Below are positions 19,595 through 29,811 of a stretch of 64,000 nt of DNA, piece after piece. Position 1 is the stretch's first letter. The number at the start of each line of letters is the position of its first letter. The translations under genes and the position numbers were made by a program. This DNA comes from Savagea serpentis (lineage in GTDB: Bacteria > Bacillota > Bacilli > Bacillales_A > Planococcaceae). The stretch is from NCBI RefSeq assembly GCF_015351395.1, contig NZ_JADKPV010000001.1, positions 186,001-250,000 on the forward strand, in the 5' to 3' direction. The notes under the pieces are model-generated. The model was not told the origin of the DNA. It saw nothing but the letters and a program-made list of their open reading frames with translations, and made no database searches.

Positions 19595-19875
19595 CGAAAC
19601 AAGAACGAAGAAAAGAAGCTGTAGCACTAAAATATGATTTGGACACTACAACAGCTCCCGTCGTCGTCGCGAAAGGAAAAGGGCAAGTCGCGGATAACAT
19701 TTTGCAGAAGGCAAAAGACCACGACGTCCCGATACAAGAGGACCCGACGCTCGTCCAACTGCTTGGGGAACTGGATATTAATGACTCAATCCCGGAAAAT
19801 CTGTATAATGCAGTCGCTGAAGTGTTTGCCTTTGTTTATAATGTCGATAAAGAAAGAAAAAACAGACTGAATTAA
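19591..19875 (+). CDS. YlqH-like protein, homologous to the FlhB cytoplasmic C-terminal domain
   Basis: A 94-residue soluble protein aligning with the end of FlhB/type III export switch proteins: VALKYD, APVVVAKGKGQVADNILQKA, VPIQEDPTLVQLLGELDI and AVAEVFAFVYNVDK match the part of FlhB just after its NPTH cleavage site. The cleavage motif itself is missing, so it cannot autocleave like FlhB. It overlaps the upstream FliK-like gene by 4 bases (ATGA), implying coupled expression of a FliK-like and FlhB-like pair. It corresponds to Bacillus subtilis ylqH, whose role is not established. Confidence 0.85.
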   Translation: MTKQERRKEAVALKYDLDTTTAPVVVAKGKGQVADNILQKAKDHDVPIQEDPTLVQLLGELDINDSIPENLYNAVAEVFAFVYNVDKERKNRLN

Positions 19876-19943
19876 TAAAAAATTTCGTTTAACGGACAAT
19901 TTACAACGCTTCATGTGGACAAAGCAACAGAACTTTATTACAA

Positions 19944-19949
19944 TATAAT
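19944..19949 (+). promoter_or_regulatory. Possible -10 box of sucCD
   Basis: A perfect TATAAT lies 40 bases before sucC in the 114-base gap after ylqH, but no convincing -35 hexamer stands at 16-18 bases. A promoter is expected here for the TCA gene pair; the exact box is tentative. Confidence 0.35.
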
Positions 19950-19989
19950 TGGTAGTACAGATGTTATATATTTGATTGGAGGATGTAAG

Positions 19990-21150
19990 ATGAATATCCA
20001 TGAATACCAAAGTAAACAATTACTACGTGATTACGGAGTAGCTGTTTCAATGGGACATGTTGCTTTTACGCCAGAAGAGGCTGTAGAAGCTGCAAAAAAA
20101 CTTAGCACAGACGTTTATGTCGTGAAAGCACAAATTCACGCAGGTGGACGCGGTAAAGCTGGCGGTGTCAAAATCGCAAAATCTTTAGATGAGGTGAAAG
20201 GGTACGCTGAAGAATTACTCGGCAAAGTGCTCGTAACGCCACAAACAGGACCAGAAGGTAAAGAAGTACAACGTTTGCTCGTTGAAGAAGGTTCTAACAT
20301 CGAGAAAGAATATTACATCAGCTTAATCGTAGACCGTGCAACAGACTCAGTCGTTTTAATGGGTTCTGAAGAAGGCGGTATGGACATCGAGGAAGTAGCT
20401 GAAGCAACTCCTGAAAAGATCTTCAAAGAAGTAATCGATCCAGTTGTTGGACTTACAGGTTTCCAAGCTCGTCGTATGGCATTCAACATGAACATTCCGA
20501 CACACTTAGTAAATAAAGCAGCGAAATTCATGCTCGGTCTTTACGATGTATTCATCGACAAAGACGCTTCAATCGTTGAAATCAACCCACTCGTTGTAAC
20601 GAAAGAAGACGAAGTAATGGCGCTTGATGCGAAATTCAACTTCGACGAGAACGGTCTTTTCCGTCATAAAGACATTCAAGAATTACGCGACTTAACAGAA
20701 GAAGATGAAAAAGAAATTGAAGCTTCTAAGTATGACTTAAGCTATATTTCTTTAGATGGTAATATCGGATGTATGGTTAACGGTGCTGGACTCGCAATGG
20801 CGACGATGGACACGATTAACTATTACGGCGGTTCACCGGCTAACTTCCTTGACGTTGGGGGCGGCGCGACTGCTGAAAAAGTGACAGAAGCATTCAAAAT
20901 CATCCTTTCAGATGAGAACGTAAAAGGAATCTTCGTTAACATTTTCGGTGGAATTATGAAATGTGACGTTATTGCTGAAGGTGTCATCGCAGCTGTGAAA
21001 GAAGTACAACTTCAAGTTCCACTCGTCGTACGTTTAGAAGGTACAAACGTTGACCGTGGTAAGCAATTATTGAACGAGTCTGGACTCGCAATCACTCCAG
21101 CAGACACAATGGCAGACGGTGCACAAAAAATCGTTGAGCTCGTAGGGTAA
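19990..21150 (+). CDS. sucC: Succinate-CoA ligase, beta subunit
   Basis: SucC with SucD interconverts succinyl-CoA and succinate with substrate-level phosphorylation in the TCA cycle. The N-terminal ATP-grasp domain starts [17 protein letters not shown] and contains [23 protein letters not shown] and [13 protein letters not shown]-type CoA-ligase motifs follow, and the C-terminus has [15 protein letters not shown]. The start at 19990 has the ribosome site TTGGAGGATG; an upstream in-frame ATG at 19915 lies in the promoter region. 386 residues is normal. High-expression codon use. Confidence 0.97.
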   Translation: MNIHEYQSKQLLRDYGVAVSMGHVAFTPEEAVEAAKKLSTDVYVVKAQIHAGGRGKAGGVKIAKSLDEVKGYAEELLGKVLVTPQTGPEGKEVQRLLVEEGSNIEKEYYISLIVDRATDSVVLMGSEEGGMDIEEVAEATPEKIFKEVIDPVVGLTGFQARRMAFNMNIPTHLVNKAAKFMLGLYDVFIDKDASIVEINPLVVTKEDEVMALDAKFNFDENGLFRHKDIQELRDLTEEDEKEIEASKYDLSYISLDGNIGCMVNGAGLAMATMDTINYYGGSPANFLDVGGGATAEKVTEAFKIILSDENVKGIFVNIFGGIMKCDVIAEGVIAAVKEVQLQVPLVVRLEGTNVDRGKQLLNESGLAITPADTMADGAQKIVELVG

Positions 21151-21168
21151 GAAAGGCAGGGTAAACTG

Positions 21169-22071
21169 ATGAGTATTTATATTAATAAAGATACAAAAGT
21201 AATCGTACAAGGTATCACAGGTTCTACTGCTCTTTTCCACACAGAGCAAATGTTAGAATACGGAACAAAAATTGTCGGTGGTGTAACACCTGGTAAAGGT
21301 GGAACAGAAGCGGCAGGCGTACCTGTTTTCAACACAGTTGAAGAAGCGGTAAAAGCAACAGGCGCAACAGTTTCAGTTATTTACGTACCAGCTCCATTCG
21401 CAGCGGATGCGATCTTGGAAGCAACGGACGCAGGACTTGATATGGCAATCTGTATTACAGAGCACATTCCAGTTCTCGACATGGTTAAAGTTAAACGTTA
21501 TATGGAAGGCAAAAATACACGCTTAATCGGACCGAACTGCCCAGGTGTTATCACGGCAGACGAATGTAAAATTGGTATTATGCCAGGATACATTCATACA
21601 AAAGGTCACGTAGGTGTTGTATCACGTTCTGGTACATTAACGTATGAAGCAACTCACCAATTATCAGAAGCTGGAATCGGTCAGACGACAGCAGTTGGTA
21701 TCGGTGGAGACCCAGTCAACGGTACAAACTTCATCGACGTTTTAAAAGAATTTAACGAAGATCCAGAAACTTACGCAGTTGTCATGATCGGTGAGATCGG
21801 TGGAACAGCGGAAGAAGAAGCAGCTGAATGGGTGAAAGCGAACATGACGAAACCAGTCGTTGGCTTTATCGGTGGTCAAACTGCACCTCCTGGAAAACGT
21901 ATGGGACACGCTGGTGCGATCATCTCAGGCGGTAAAGGAACAGCAGCTGAAAAAATTAAAGCATTGAACGCAGCAGGTATTCAAGTTGCGGACACACCAT
22001 CAGTAATCGGTGAAACTTTAATTAAAGTATTAAAAGAAGAAGGTTTATACGACAAGTGTAAAACTCACTAA
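21169..22071 (+). CDS. sucD: Succinate-CoA ligase, alpha subunit
   Basis: SucD binds CoA and is phosphorylated on a histidine during catalysis. The N-terminal Rossmann domain has [16 protein letters not shown]; the middle has [11 protein letters not shown] and the flavodoxin-like half has [15 protein letters not shown]. The phosphorylated His is in [17 protein letters not shown]. 300 residues is normal. It follows sucC after 18 bases and a GAAAGGCAGGG ribosome site, and a strong terminator follows. Confidence 0.97.
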   Translation: MSIYINKDTKVIVQGITGSTALFHTEQMLEYGTKIVGGVTPGKGGTEAAGVPVFNTVEEAVKATGATVSVIYVPAPFAADAILEATDAGLDMAICITEHIPVLDMVKVKRYMEGKNTRLIGPNCPGVITADECKIGIMPGYIHTKGHVGVVSRSGTLTYEATHQLSEAGIGQTTAVGIGGDPVNGTNFIDVLKEFNEDPETYAVVMIGEIGGTAEEEAAEWVKANMTKPVVGFIGGQTAPPGKRMGHAGAIISGGKGTAAEKIKALNAAGIQVADTPSVIGETLIKVLKEEGLYDKCKTH

Positions 22072-22078
22072 TTTATAA

Positions 22079-22115
22079 AAAATACCCCTCAATCGAATCG
22101 GTTGAGGGGTATTTT
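22079..22115 (+). terminator. Strong intrinsic terminator after sucD
   Basis: A perfect 14-bp stem AAAATACCCCTCAA (22079-22092) with TTGAGGGGTATTTT (22102-22115) and a 9-base loop. The A/U ends make it able to work in either direction. Confidence 0.92.
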
Positions 22116-22152
22116 GCGTTCAATCAAATAATGAGAAAGGAGAAAAAAGAGC

Positions 22153-23052
22153 ATGAATTTCAAACAATTTATCGTGTTCCTTCATTATATAACGCAGAGA
22201 GATTATCGGTTTTTTCAACCACTCTTTAAATATTATGCAAATGTAGAAGAAGAAATAAAAACAGTGGAAGAGTGGCTCGATATACCAATTGTTATGAAAG
22301 AAAAAGAAGAATGGATTGAAAGAGCGCAACAATTTTCGATAGAGGCGTATGAACGTCAATTAGAAGAGGCGCATATTCAAGTCATTGCCTACACACATCC
22401 TCTTTATCCGCCCTTTTTACGTCATACATTTGACCCGCCTGCTTTACTTTATGCGCAAGGCGACGTAAGCTTATTAACATCTGCTATGATTGGGATTATA
22501 GGCTCGCGTAAGGCGACGTCATACAGCGCAGAAGGGATTCGCACACTTATGCCTATTTTGGCAGACGAACGCTATACAGTCGTGTCAGGAATGGCACAGG
22601 GGGCAGATGCGATGGCTCACGAAGAAGCGATTCGACAAAAAGTGCGAACGATTGCAGTTTTAGGACATGGCATGTACAATACATATCCGAAACATCATCG
22701 AGCGTTACAACGACATTTACAATCGCATGAGCTCATTATTTCAGAATACCCGCCATCGATGCAACCAAGACGTTGGATGTTTCCGAAACGCAATCGCATT
22801 ATTGCAGGAATGAGTGAAAGTATCATCGTCACTGAAGCGAAAATAAAAAGTGGCACAATGAGCACGGTTGACTATGCATTATCGCATGGACGTACGATTT
22901 TCGCTTATCCAGGGCCGTTTACAAACCCGCTTCATGAAGGGCCGAATGCTTTAATTGAACAAGGGGCGATTCCGGTCATTTCACCGACACAATTTCAAGA
23001 AATGCTGCGAAAAGAGCGAGAAATAAATCGTGGAATATACAATAATGGTTGA
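22153..23052 (+). CDS. dprA: DNA processing protein DprA (Smf)
   Basis: DprA protects incoming single-stranded DNA and loads RecA during natural transformation. The 299 residues have an N-terminal helical part and a Rossmann-like core with IGIIGSRKATSYS (about 114), VVSGMAQGADAMAHEEA, TIAVLGHGM, SEYPPSMQPRRWMFPKRNRIIAG and ESIIVTEAKIKSGTMSTVDYAL, all standard. A GAGAAAGGAG site precedes the start. It sits between sucD and topA as in Bacillus. Presence does not prove natural competence. Confidence 0.95.
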   Translation: MNFKQFIVFLHYITQRDYRFFQPLFKYYANVEEEIKTVEEWLDIPIVMKEKEEWIERAQQFSIEAYERQLEEAHIQVIAYTHPLYPPFLRHTFDPPALLYAQGDVSLLTSAMIGIIGSRKATSYSAEGIRTLMPILADERYTVVSGMAQGADAMAHEEAIRQKVRTIAVLGHGMYNTYPKHHRALQRHLQSHELIISEYPPSMQPRRWMFPKRNRIIAGMSESIIVTEAKIKSGTMSTVDYALSHGRTIFAYPGPFTNPLHEGPNALIEQGAIPVISPTQFQEMLRKEREINRGIYNNG

Positions 23053-23168
23053 TTTTCCATTGAAACTGTTATACATTTTGCAACAGAAGTGAAAAGTAGA
23101 CGAATAGGTCGATTCATTGAAATACAAACAGAATGACAAACTTCTACTACTGGGGAGGATATGTGTAC

Positions 23169-25259
23169 ATGGCAGACAATTTAGTCATCGTCGAGTCGCC
23201 AGCAAAGGCAAAGACGATTGAAAAATATTTAGGAAAACGTTACACAGTAAAAGCGTCTTTAGGACATTTGCGCGATTTACCACGCAGTCAAATGGGCGTT
23301 GATACCGAAAACAATTATGAGCCGAAATATATTACGATTCGTGGTAAAGGGCCGATCTTACAAGATTTACGTAAAGAAGCAAAAAAAGCGAAGAAAATTT
23401 ATCTCGCAGCTGACCCGGATCGCGAAGGAGAAGCGATCGCTTGGCATTTAGCGAATCAATTAGGTGTAGACATCGATTCAGATTGCCGCGTCGTCTTTAA
23501 CGAAATTACGAAAGATGCTGTGAAAAATTCATTTAAAACACCGCGTCCGATCGATATGGACTTAGTCGATGCACAACAGGCGCGCCGTATTTTAGACCGC
23601 CTCGTCGGATACAACATTAGTCCGATTTTATGGAAGAAAGTTAAAAAAGGTCTTTCAGCTGGACGTGTGCAATCTGTCGCACTTCGATTGATTATCGACC
23701 GTGAAAATGAAATTAATGCATTCATTCCAGAAGAATATTGGAGCATTACGGCGCAATTTGAAAAAGATCAAACGAAATTTGACGCAGCTTTCTATGGAAC
23801 GGATGAAAAGAAACTTAAATTATCGAATGAACAAGAAGTGCAAAATGTCTTAAAAGCCATAGAAGGCAATCCTTTCGAAGTGATGAAAGTTGTAAAAAAA
23901 GAACGTCGTCGTAATCCGGCATTGCCCTTTACAACATCATCGCTTCAACAAGAAGCGGCGCGCAAATTAAACTTTCGCGCACGAAAAACGATGATGCTCG
24001 CGCAACAATTGTATGAAGGAATTCCGCTTGGCCGTGCAGGAACAGTCGGACTGATCTCTTACATGCGTACCGACTCGACACGTATTTCGGATACAGCGAA
24101 AGAAGAAGCAAAAACATTTATCGAAACGATGTACGGAGAAGAGTTTATCCCAACGGAGAAAAAAGAAACGAAATCGAAAAGTAATGCTCAAGATGCGCAC
24201 GAAGCAGTACGTCCAACTTCTGTAGAGCGCACACCAGCTGCGATGAAGCAATATTTATCGCGCGACCAACTCCGTTTATACAAGCTCATTTGGGAGCGAT
24301 TCGTCGCAAGTCAAATGGCTCCAGCAATTCTTGATACGGTCGCAGTTGATTTAATGAATAATGATTATAAATTCCGTGCGAACGGTTCACAAGTGAAGTT
24401 CCCCGGATTTATGAAAGTATACATTGAAGGCAATGACGATGCGACAGAACAACCTGTCGATGAAAAAATGTTGCCAGAACTTGTAGAAGAAGAACAGCTA
24501 AAAAGTGAAGAAATCGAACCGAAACAACATTTCACACAACCACCTCCGAGATATTCGGAAGCGCGTCTTGTGAAGACGTTAGAAGAACTCGGAATCGGTC
24601 GTCCGTCAACATACGCTCCAACACTCGATACGATTCAAAAGCGCGGTTACGTCACGCTCGATGCGCGTCGCTTCGTACCGACGGAACTCGGTGTAATCGT
24701 CCACGAGGCGGTCAATGAATATTTCCCGGATATTATCGATATCGAGTTTACCGCGAGTATGGAAAATGATTTAGACCGTATTGAAGAAGGTGAAATCGCT
24801 TGGAAAGAAGTGATTGACGCATTTTATACGGAATTCGAAAAGCATGTTGAAAAAGCGGATGCTGAAATGGAAAAAATCGAAATTAAAGACGAGCCTGCTG
24901 GAGAAGATTGTGAAAAGTGCGGTTCTGAAATGGTATATAAAATGGGACGTTACGGGAAGTTTATGGCCTGTTCAAACTTCCCGGAATGTCGCAATACGAA
25001 AGCAATTGTGAAGAAAATTGATGTGAAATGCCCGACATGTAAAGAAGGGGAAGTCGTCGAACGAAAAAGTAAAAAGCGTCGTATTTTCTACGGTTGTGAC
25101 CAATATCCAGAGTGTGAATACGTATCGTGGGATAAGCCGATCGCACGTGCTTGTCCGAAATGTAATGAACAGACACTTGTCGAAAAGCGCTTGAAAAAAG
25201 GCGTACAAGTACAATGTACAAATGAAGAATGTGACTATAAAGAAGAACCACAAGAATAG
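23169..25259 (+). CDS. topA: DNA topoisomerase I
   Basis: TopA relaxes negative supercoils by single-strand passage. The TOPRIM domain starts [21 protein letters not shown] and includes the acidic [15 protein letters not shown]; the active-site Tyr298 is in [11 protein letters not shown]. Three C-terminal zinc ribbons carry Cys pairs (CEKCGSEM...[15 protein letters not shown]...[15 protein letters not shown]...CTNEEC). The start at 23169 fits GGGGAGGA upstream; an in-frame ATG at 23133 would add 12 unconserved residues. 696 residues is normal. trmFO follows after 15 bases. Confidence 0.97.
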   Translation: MADNLVIVESPAKAKTIEKYLGKRYTVKASLGHLRDLPRSQMGVDTENNYEPKYITIRGKGPILQDLRKEAKKAKKIYLAADPDREGEAIAWHLANQLGVDIDSDCRVVFNEITKDAVKNSFKTPRPIDMDLVDAQQARRILDRLVGYNISPILWKKVKKGLSAGRVQSVALRLIIDRENEINAFIPEEYWSITAQFEKDQTKFDAAFYGTDEKKLKLSNEQEVQNVLKAIEGNPFEVMKVVKKERRRNPALPFTTSSLQQEAARKLNFRARKTMMLAQQLYEGIPLGRAGTVGLISYMRTDSTRISDTAKEEAKTFIETMYGEEFIPTEKKETKSKSNAQDAHEAVRPTSVERTPAAMKQYLSRDQLRLYKLIWERFVASQMAPAILDTVAVDLMNNDYKFRANGSQVKFPGFMKVYIEGNDDATEQPVDEKMLPELVEEEQLKSEEIEPKQHFTQPPPRYSEARLVKTLEELGIGRPSTYAPTLDTIQKRGYVTLDARRFVPTELGVIVHEAVNEYFPDIIDIEFTASMENDLDRIEEGEIAWKEVIDAFYTEFEKHVEKADAEMEKIEIKDEPAGEDCEKCGSEMVYKMGRYGKFMACSNFPECRNTKAIVKKIDVKCPTCKEGEVVERKSKKRRIFYGCDQYPECEYVSWDKPIARACPKCNEQTLVEKRLKKGVQVQCTNEECDYKEEPQE

Positions 25260-25274
25260 AAAGTAGGGGAAAAT

Positions 25275-26585
25275 ATGCAAGTTGTAAACGTAATTGGTGC
25301 CGGGCTCGCGGGAAGTGAAGCGGCTTGGCAGCTTGCAAATCGCGGCGTACAAGTTCGCTTGTACGAAATGCGACCAGTGAAGCAGACGCCTGCTCACCAT
25401 ACCGATCAATTCGCAGAGCTCGTCTGCAGTAACTCGCTTCGTGCGAATCAGTTGACGAATGCGGTAGGGATTTTAAAAGAAGAAATGCGAAAGTTGGATT
25501 CTTTAATTATTCGTGCGGCAGATGCATGTGCCGTTCCAGCAGGGGGAGCACTTGCGGTGGATCGCCATGAATTTTCGGCGAACGTTACGAAGGCGTTGAA
25601 AGAACATCCGAATATTACAGTGTTGAATGAAGAAGTGACGATGATTCCGACAGAAGGTATTACAATTATCGCAACGGGTCCGTTAACATCTGAAGCGTTA
25701 ACGGAACAAATTCAAACACTCACTGGAGAGACAGACCTTTACTTTTACGACGCTGCAGCACCAATCGTCACGAAAGAGTCGCTCGATATGGATAAAGTCT
25801 ATTTAAAATCGCGTTATGATAAAGGGGAAGCCGCTTATTTAAACTGTGCGATGACGAAAGAAGAATTTGATCGTTTCCACGAAGCATTAATTGAAGCGGA
25901 AGTCGCACCGATGAAAGATTTTGAGAAGAACTTATTTTTCGAAGCGTGTATGCCAGTCGAAGTACTCGCAAAACGTGGCGAAAAAACATTATTATTCGGT
26001 CCGATGAAGCCAGTAGGACTCGAAGATCCAAAGACAGGCGAAACACCGTATGCTGTCGTTCAATTGCGTCAAGATGACGGGGCGGGGACTCTATATAACA
26101 TTGTCGGTTTCCAGACGCAATTGAAATGGGGCGAACAGAAAAAAGTGTTATCGCTCATCCCAGGTCTTGAAAATGTCGATATCGTTCGTTACGGTGTTAT
26201 GCATCGAAATACATTTATGAACGCACCGAAAATTTTGACGCCGACGTACCAAATGCGTCAACATCCGAATTTGTTTTTCGCAGGTCAAATGACAGGAGTA
26301 GAAGGTTATGTAGAATCGGCTGCTTCTGGTTTAGTCGCAGGAATGAATGCTGCACGTTTAGCGCAAGGAGAATTGCTCTACCGTATGCCAGACGAAACGG
26401 CAATCGGGAGCTTAGCTCGCTATATTACGGAAGCGAACCCAGATAATTTCCAACCGATGAATGTCAACTTCGGTTTATTCCCACCACTTGAAAAACGTAT
26501 TCGTTCAAAAGCAGAACGCGCTGAGAAATATGCAGAGCGTGCATTAGCATCGATGGATGAATTTGTTACAACACTCAATCAGTAG
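25275..26585 (+). CDS. trmFO: Folate-dependent tRNA (uracil-5-)-methyltransferase TrmFO
   Basis: TrmFO makes m5U54 in the T-loop of tRNA using methylenetetrahydrofolate and FAD. The FAD dinucleotide-binding motif [19 protein letters not shown] is at the N-terminus; [56 protein letters not shown] and [19 protein letters not shown] are family signatures. 436 residues is standard. AAGTAGGGG precedes the ATG. It is followed by a terminator hairpin, separating it from xerC. Confidence 0.97.
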   Translation: MQVVNVIGAGLAGSEAAWQLANRGVQVRLYEMRPVKQTPAHHTDQFAELVCSNSLRANQLTNAVGILKEEMRKLDSLIIRAADACAVPAGGALAVDRHEFSANVTKALKEHPNITVLNEEVTMIPTEGITIIATGPLTSEALTEQIQTLTGETDLYFYDAAAPIVTKESLDMDKVYLKSRYDKGEAAYLNCAMTKEEFDRFHEALIEAEVAPMKDFEKNLFFEACMPVEVLAKRGEKTLLFGPMKPVGLEDPKTGETPYAVVQLRQDDGAGTLYNIVGFQTQLKWGEQKKVLSLIPGLENVDIVRYGVMHRNTFMNAPKILTPTYQMRQHPNLFFAGQMTGVEGYVESAASGLVAGMNAARLAQGELLYRMPDETAIGSLARYITEANPDNFQPMNVNFGLFPPLEKRIRSKAERAEKYAERALASMDEFVTTLNQ

Positions 26586-26591
26586 GAAGTG

Positions 26592-26622
26592 ATCCCTTTC
26601 TCAATGGAGAGAAAGGGATTTT
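26592..26622 (+). terminator. Intrinsic terminator after trmFO
   Basis: An 11-bp perfect stem ATCCCTTTCTC (26592-26602) with GAGAAAGGGAT (26609-26619), six-base loop, then TTTT. The U-run is short, so some readthrough is likely. Confidence 0.75.
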
Positions 26623-26803
26623 CCGTGTTAATTACTGGTGAAATATGTACGCGTGAAAAAGACACATATAATTTTCAAGAAGATGACGCTTACAAAGACA
26701 AACGTTCAAATGTTAATTAATTGATAAAAATGACGAAATAGCCTAAAATTGTGACGTAGTAATGAACAGTACACAAAGAAGTCTGACCACCGCATTGAAA
26801 TAG

Positions 26804-26833
26804 TTGCGAAAATTAAGACCTTTCATGTATAGT
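26804..26833 (+). promoter_or_regulatory. Predicted promoter of xerC-hslV-hslU-codY
   Basis: TTGCGA (26804-26809), 18 bases, TATAGT (26828-26833), 34 bases before xerC. The rest of the 280-base gap from 26586 is AT-rich; beyond the trmFO terminator I see no gene or convincing operator in it. Confidence 0.5.
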
Positions 26834-26867
26834 ATTCAATGGACTGACGGAAAATCGAGGTGATCGT

Positions 26868-27758
26868 ATGGAATTCGAGCCATTAAAGCAAGAATTTCTT
26901 AACTATATGCGTATTGAAAAAAACTATGCATTGTATACGATTCAAGAATATATGAGCGATATTGAACAATTTGGTTCTTTTTTGCAGCGTCAACAACTTC
27001 ATTTATCACAATTGACGTATCAAGAAGCGCGTCTATACGTGACGGAATTGTATGATGTAGGACTCGCTCGTGCGACCGTAGCACGCAAAATTACATCGAT
27101 TCGAACTTTCCTCAATTATGCAAAAAAAACATATGGCATTGACAATCAAGCCTTTCAACTTTTATATCATCCGAAAAAAGAAGAACGATTACCTTCTTTT
27201 TTTTATGAGGAAGAATTGGAAGCTCTTTTTGCGTCATTGCATGGAGAAAGTCGAAAGATGATTCGAGACCGTGCTTTAGTAGAGATGTTATATGCGACTG
27301 GAATGCGAGTAGGAGAACTTGTCGCACTGGAAGTCTCACATGTCGATCTCGATTACGGTATCGTCCGGGTTATGGGAAAAGGACGGAAAGAACGTTACGT
27401 ACCTTTTGGTAGTTTCGCACAAGATGCACTCTGCCTATATATAGAAGAAACTCGTCAAAGTTTGATGAAAAGAGAACAACATCCATTTCTTTTCGTCAAT
27501 ATGAAAGGTGCACCGATTACAGAACGGGGTGTGCGGTATATTTTAACTCAATTGATGAAAGAGGCAGCACTCGACGGCAAGCTTTACCCACATAAATTAC
27601 GTCACACTTTCGCAACCCATTTATTAAACAATGGAGCAGACTTACGCGTCGTTCAAGAATTACTCGGACATCAAAGCTTAGCGGCGACTCAAAAGTATAC
27701 GCATGTGACGACGAGTCGTTTAAAAGAAGTGCTCGATCGGACACATCCGCGAGCGTAA
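26868..27758 (+). CDS. xerC: Tyrosine recombinase XerC (CodV)
   Basis: XerC acts with XerD at dif to resolve chromosome dimers. The N-terminal SAM-like domain (about 1-85) contains the typical FLNYMRIEKNYALYTIQEY stretch; the catalytic domain has the first Arg in ATGMRVGELVAL, HKLRHTFATHLLNNGADLR with His and Arg, and the nucleophile Tyr277 in TQKYTHV. 296 residues is standard. In Bacillus the codV-clpQ-clpY-codY order is the same, supporting XerC rather than a phage integrase. GAGGTGATC precedes the start. Confidence 0.96.
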   Translation: MEFEPLKQEFLNYMRIEKNYALYTIQEYMSDIEQFGSFLQRQQLHLSQLTYQEARLYVTELYDVGLARATVARKITSIRTFLNYAKKTYGIDNQAFQLLYHPKKEERLPSFFYEEELEALFASLHGESRKMIRDRALVEMLYATGMRVGELVALEVSHVDLDYGIVRVMGKGRKERYVPFGSFAQDALCLYIEETRQSLMKREQHPFLFVNMKGAPITERGVRYILTQLMKEAALDGKLYPHKLRHTFATHLLNNGADLRVVQELLGHQSLAATQKYTHVTTSRLKEVLDRTHPRA

Positions 27759-27771
27759 GGAGGAAGAATAG

Positions 27772-28311
27772 ATGGAATTTCACGCAACAACAATTTTTGC
27801 CATTCATCATAAAGGGCAAGTCGCGATGAGTGGGGACGGCCAAGTGACAATGGGCAATGCCGTCATCATGAAAAATACAGCACGAAAAGTACGTAAATTA
27901 CACAATGGTAAGGTGCTTGCAGGTTTTGCAGGTTCGGTCGCCGATGCCTTTACATTATTCGAGCGTTTCGAACAAAAGTTAAACGAGTACAATGGTCAAT
28001 TAGAGCGTTCTGCAGTAGAGCTCGCAAAAGAGTGGCGGGGAGACCGTGCGCTTCGCAAATTAGAAGCGTTACTCATCGTCATGAATGAAGAGCAATTATT
28101 ATTAGTGTCAGGGACTGGGGAAGTGATCGCTCCTGATGATGGTGTGCTTGCCATTGGTTCAGGAGGCAACTATGCACTCGCAGCAGGTCGCGCATTGAAA
28201 AAGTATAGTGGAGACTCCTTGAATGCTGAACAAATTGCGCGTGCGTCGCTTGAAACCGCATCGGAATTATGTGTTTATACGAACAATCACATCATTGTGG
28301 AGGTGCTGTAA
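27772..28311 (+). CDS. hslV: ATP-dependent protease subunit HslV (ClpQ)
   Basis: HslV forms the two-ring peptidase chamber that works with the HslU unfoldase. The core is standard: [52 protein letters not shown] and [16 protein letters not shown]. The N-terminus reads [15 protein letters not shown]. Bacillus subtilis ClpQ begins Met-Ser-Ser-Phe-His and is known to use an N-terminal Ser, and proteobacterial HslV begins Met-Thr-Thr. Here the second residue is Glu, which normally blocks Met removal, so which residue is the nucleophile is unclear. TAG precedes the ATG in frame, so no earlier start exists. Ribosome site AAGGAGGAAG. It overlaps hslU by one base. Confidence 0.95.
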   Translation: MEFHATTIFAIHHKGQVAMSGDGQVTMGNAVIMKNTARKVRKLHNGKVLAGFAGSVADAFTLFERFEQKLNEYNGQLERSAVELAKEWRGDRALRKLEALLIVMNEEQLLLVSGTGEVIAPDDGVLAIGSGGNYALAAGRALKKYSGDSLNAEQIARASLETASELCVYTNNHIIVEVL

Positions 28312-29711
28312 TGACGAAACAAGAACAGTATACACCGAGACAGTTAACCGAATATTTAGATAAGTATATCATTGGTCAAGATGAGGCGAAACGAGCAATT
28401 GCAGTAGCGGTAAGGAATCGTTATCGCCGTATGCGTCTGCCTGAAGAAGTGCGAGAGGAAGTCATCCCGAAAAATATTTTAATGATTGGTCCAACAGGAG
28501 TAGGTAAGACGGAGATTGCTCGTCGTATGGCAAAGTTTATCGAAGCGCCATTCATTAAAGTAGAAGCGACTAAGTTTACGGAAGTCGGTTATGTCGGGCG
28601 TGATGTTGAATCCATTATCCGCGATTTAGTAGAAGTATCCATTCGTCTCGTGAAAGAAAAAATGCGTGAAGATGTGAAAGAAGAAGCAGTGCGCAATGCC
28701 GAAAAACGACTGATAGAATTACTCGTCCCAAAAAAGAAACAGAAAAAACAACAAGGGATGACGAACCCATTTGAGATGTTATTTGGCCAACAGCAAGAAG
28801 AACAGGAAGACCCACAAGAAGAAACCGAACGCAAGCGGAAACGCTCTGAAATCGGTGCGATGTTGCGAATCGGGAAGCTTGAAGAAGAACTTGTAGAACT
28901 CGACGTAGCGATGCCACAATCGAATGTGCTCGGCATGATGCCGGGTGCAAACGCTGAGCAACTCGGTCAACTTCAAGATGCATTGTCTTCCATCATGCCG
29001 ACCCAGACGGCGAAGCGTACGATGAAAGTGAAAGATGCACGTAAAGTGTTAGAAGAGGAAGAAGCAGACAAGCTATTAGATGAAGGAAAAGTAGCGCGCC
29101 TTGCGATTGAATTGACTGAACAATCCGGGATTGTCTTCATCGACGAATTCGATAAAATTGCAAGTCGTAGCGGAGCACAACAATCTCAAGATGTATCGCG
29201 TGAAGGTGTGCAAAGAGATATTTTACCGATTGTCGAAGGATCACAAGTGACGACGAAATACGGTGTCGTTCGCACAGATTTCATCTTGTTCATCGCAGCG
29301 GGTGCATTCCATATTTCGAAACCATCGGATATCATACCCGAATTGCAAGGACGCTTCCCGATTCGAGTGGAGCTTAATAAATTAAAAGTGGAACATTTCG
29401 AACGTATTTTGCGCGAACCTGCACATTCTTTATTGCGTCAATACGAGCAATTGCTCGCAACGGAAGAAGTGATGATTCGTTTTGAGGATGAGGCGATCAG
29501 TCGTCTTGCTGAAATTGCTTACGAAGTGAACGATTCAACAGAAAACATCGGAGCGCGACGCCTTCATACGATCATGGAAAAATTGCTTGAACAATTATCA
29601 TTCGAAGCGCCGGATATCGCACCGACTGAAGTGCTCATCACCCGTCCATATGTCGATGAAAAACTTCAAAAAATTGTCGGAGATGAAGACCTTTCACGAT
29701 TTATTTTGTAA
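28311..29711 (+). CDS. hslU: ATP-dependent protease ATPase subunit HslU (ClpY)
   Basis: HslU is a hexameric AAA+ unfoldase feeding HslV. Walker [16 protein letters not shown], pore loop near [20 protein letters not shown], an intermediate (I) domain rich in Glu/Lys/Gln from about 110 to 245, Walker [13 protein letters not shown], and the sensor-2 [14 protein letters not shown]. The C-terminus ends DLSRFIL, the tail that docks into HslV. The ATG at 28311 shares a base with the hslV stop; the in-frame ATG at 28269 lies inside hslV. 466 residues is normal. Confidence 0.97.
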   Translation: MTKQEQYTPRQLTEYLDKYIIGQDEAKRAIAVAVRNRYRRMRLPEEVREEVIPKNILMIGPTGVGKTEIARRMAKFIEAPFIKVEATKFTEVGYVGRDVESIIRDLVEVSIRLVKEKMREDVKEEAVRNAEKRLIELLVPKKKQKKQQGMTNPFEMLFGQQQEEQEDPQEETERKRKRSEIGAMLRIGKLEEELVELDVAMPQSNVLGMMPGANAEQLGQLQDALSSIMPTQTAKRTMKVKDARKVLEEEEADKLLDEGKVARLAIELTEQSGIVFIDEFDKIASRSGAQQSQDVSREGVQRDILPIVEGSQVTTKYGVVRTDFILFIAAGAFHISKPSDIIPELQGRFPIRVELNKLKVEHFERILREPAHSLLRQYEQLLATEEVMIRFEDEAISRLAEIAYEVNDSTENIGARRLHTIMEKLLEQLSFEAPDIAPTEVLITRPYVDEKLQKIVGDEDLSRFIL

Positions 29712-29811
29712 ATTCAAACAAATGAGTTTATTTCGACAATTAAAAGAGTTAAAATGGAAAGAGATTGTATATAGAGAGTTCGTTTTATAACGATTAGGAG
29801 GAAAATATAAC

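Noticed and set aside
20313-20531. Small antisense ORF in sucC
   Set aside because: Shadow ORF without ribosome site or conservation features.
26660-26690. CodY box in the gap before xerC (AATTTTCAAGAAGAT)
   Set aside because: Four mismatches to the consensus, mostly in the second half-site; not convincing.
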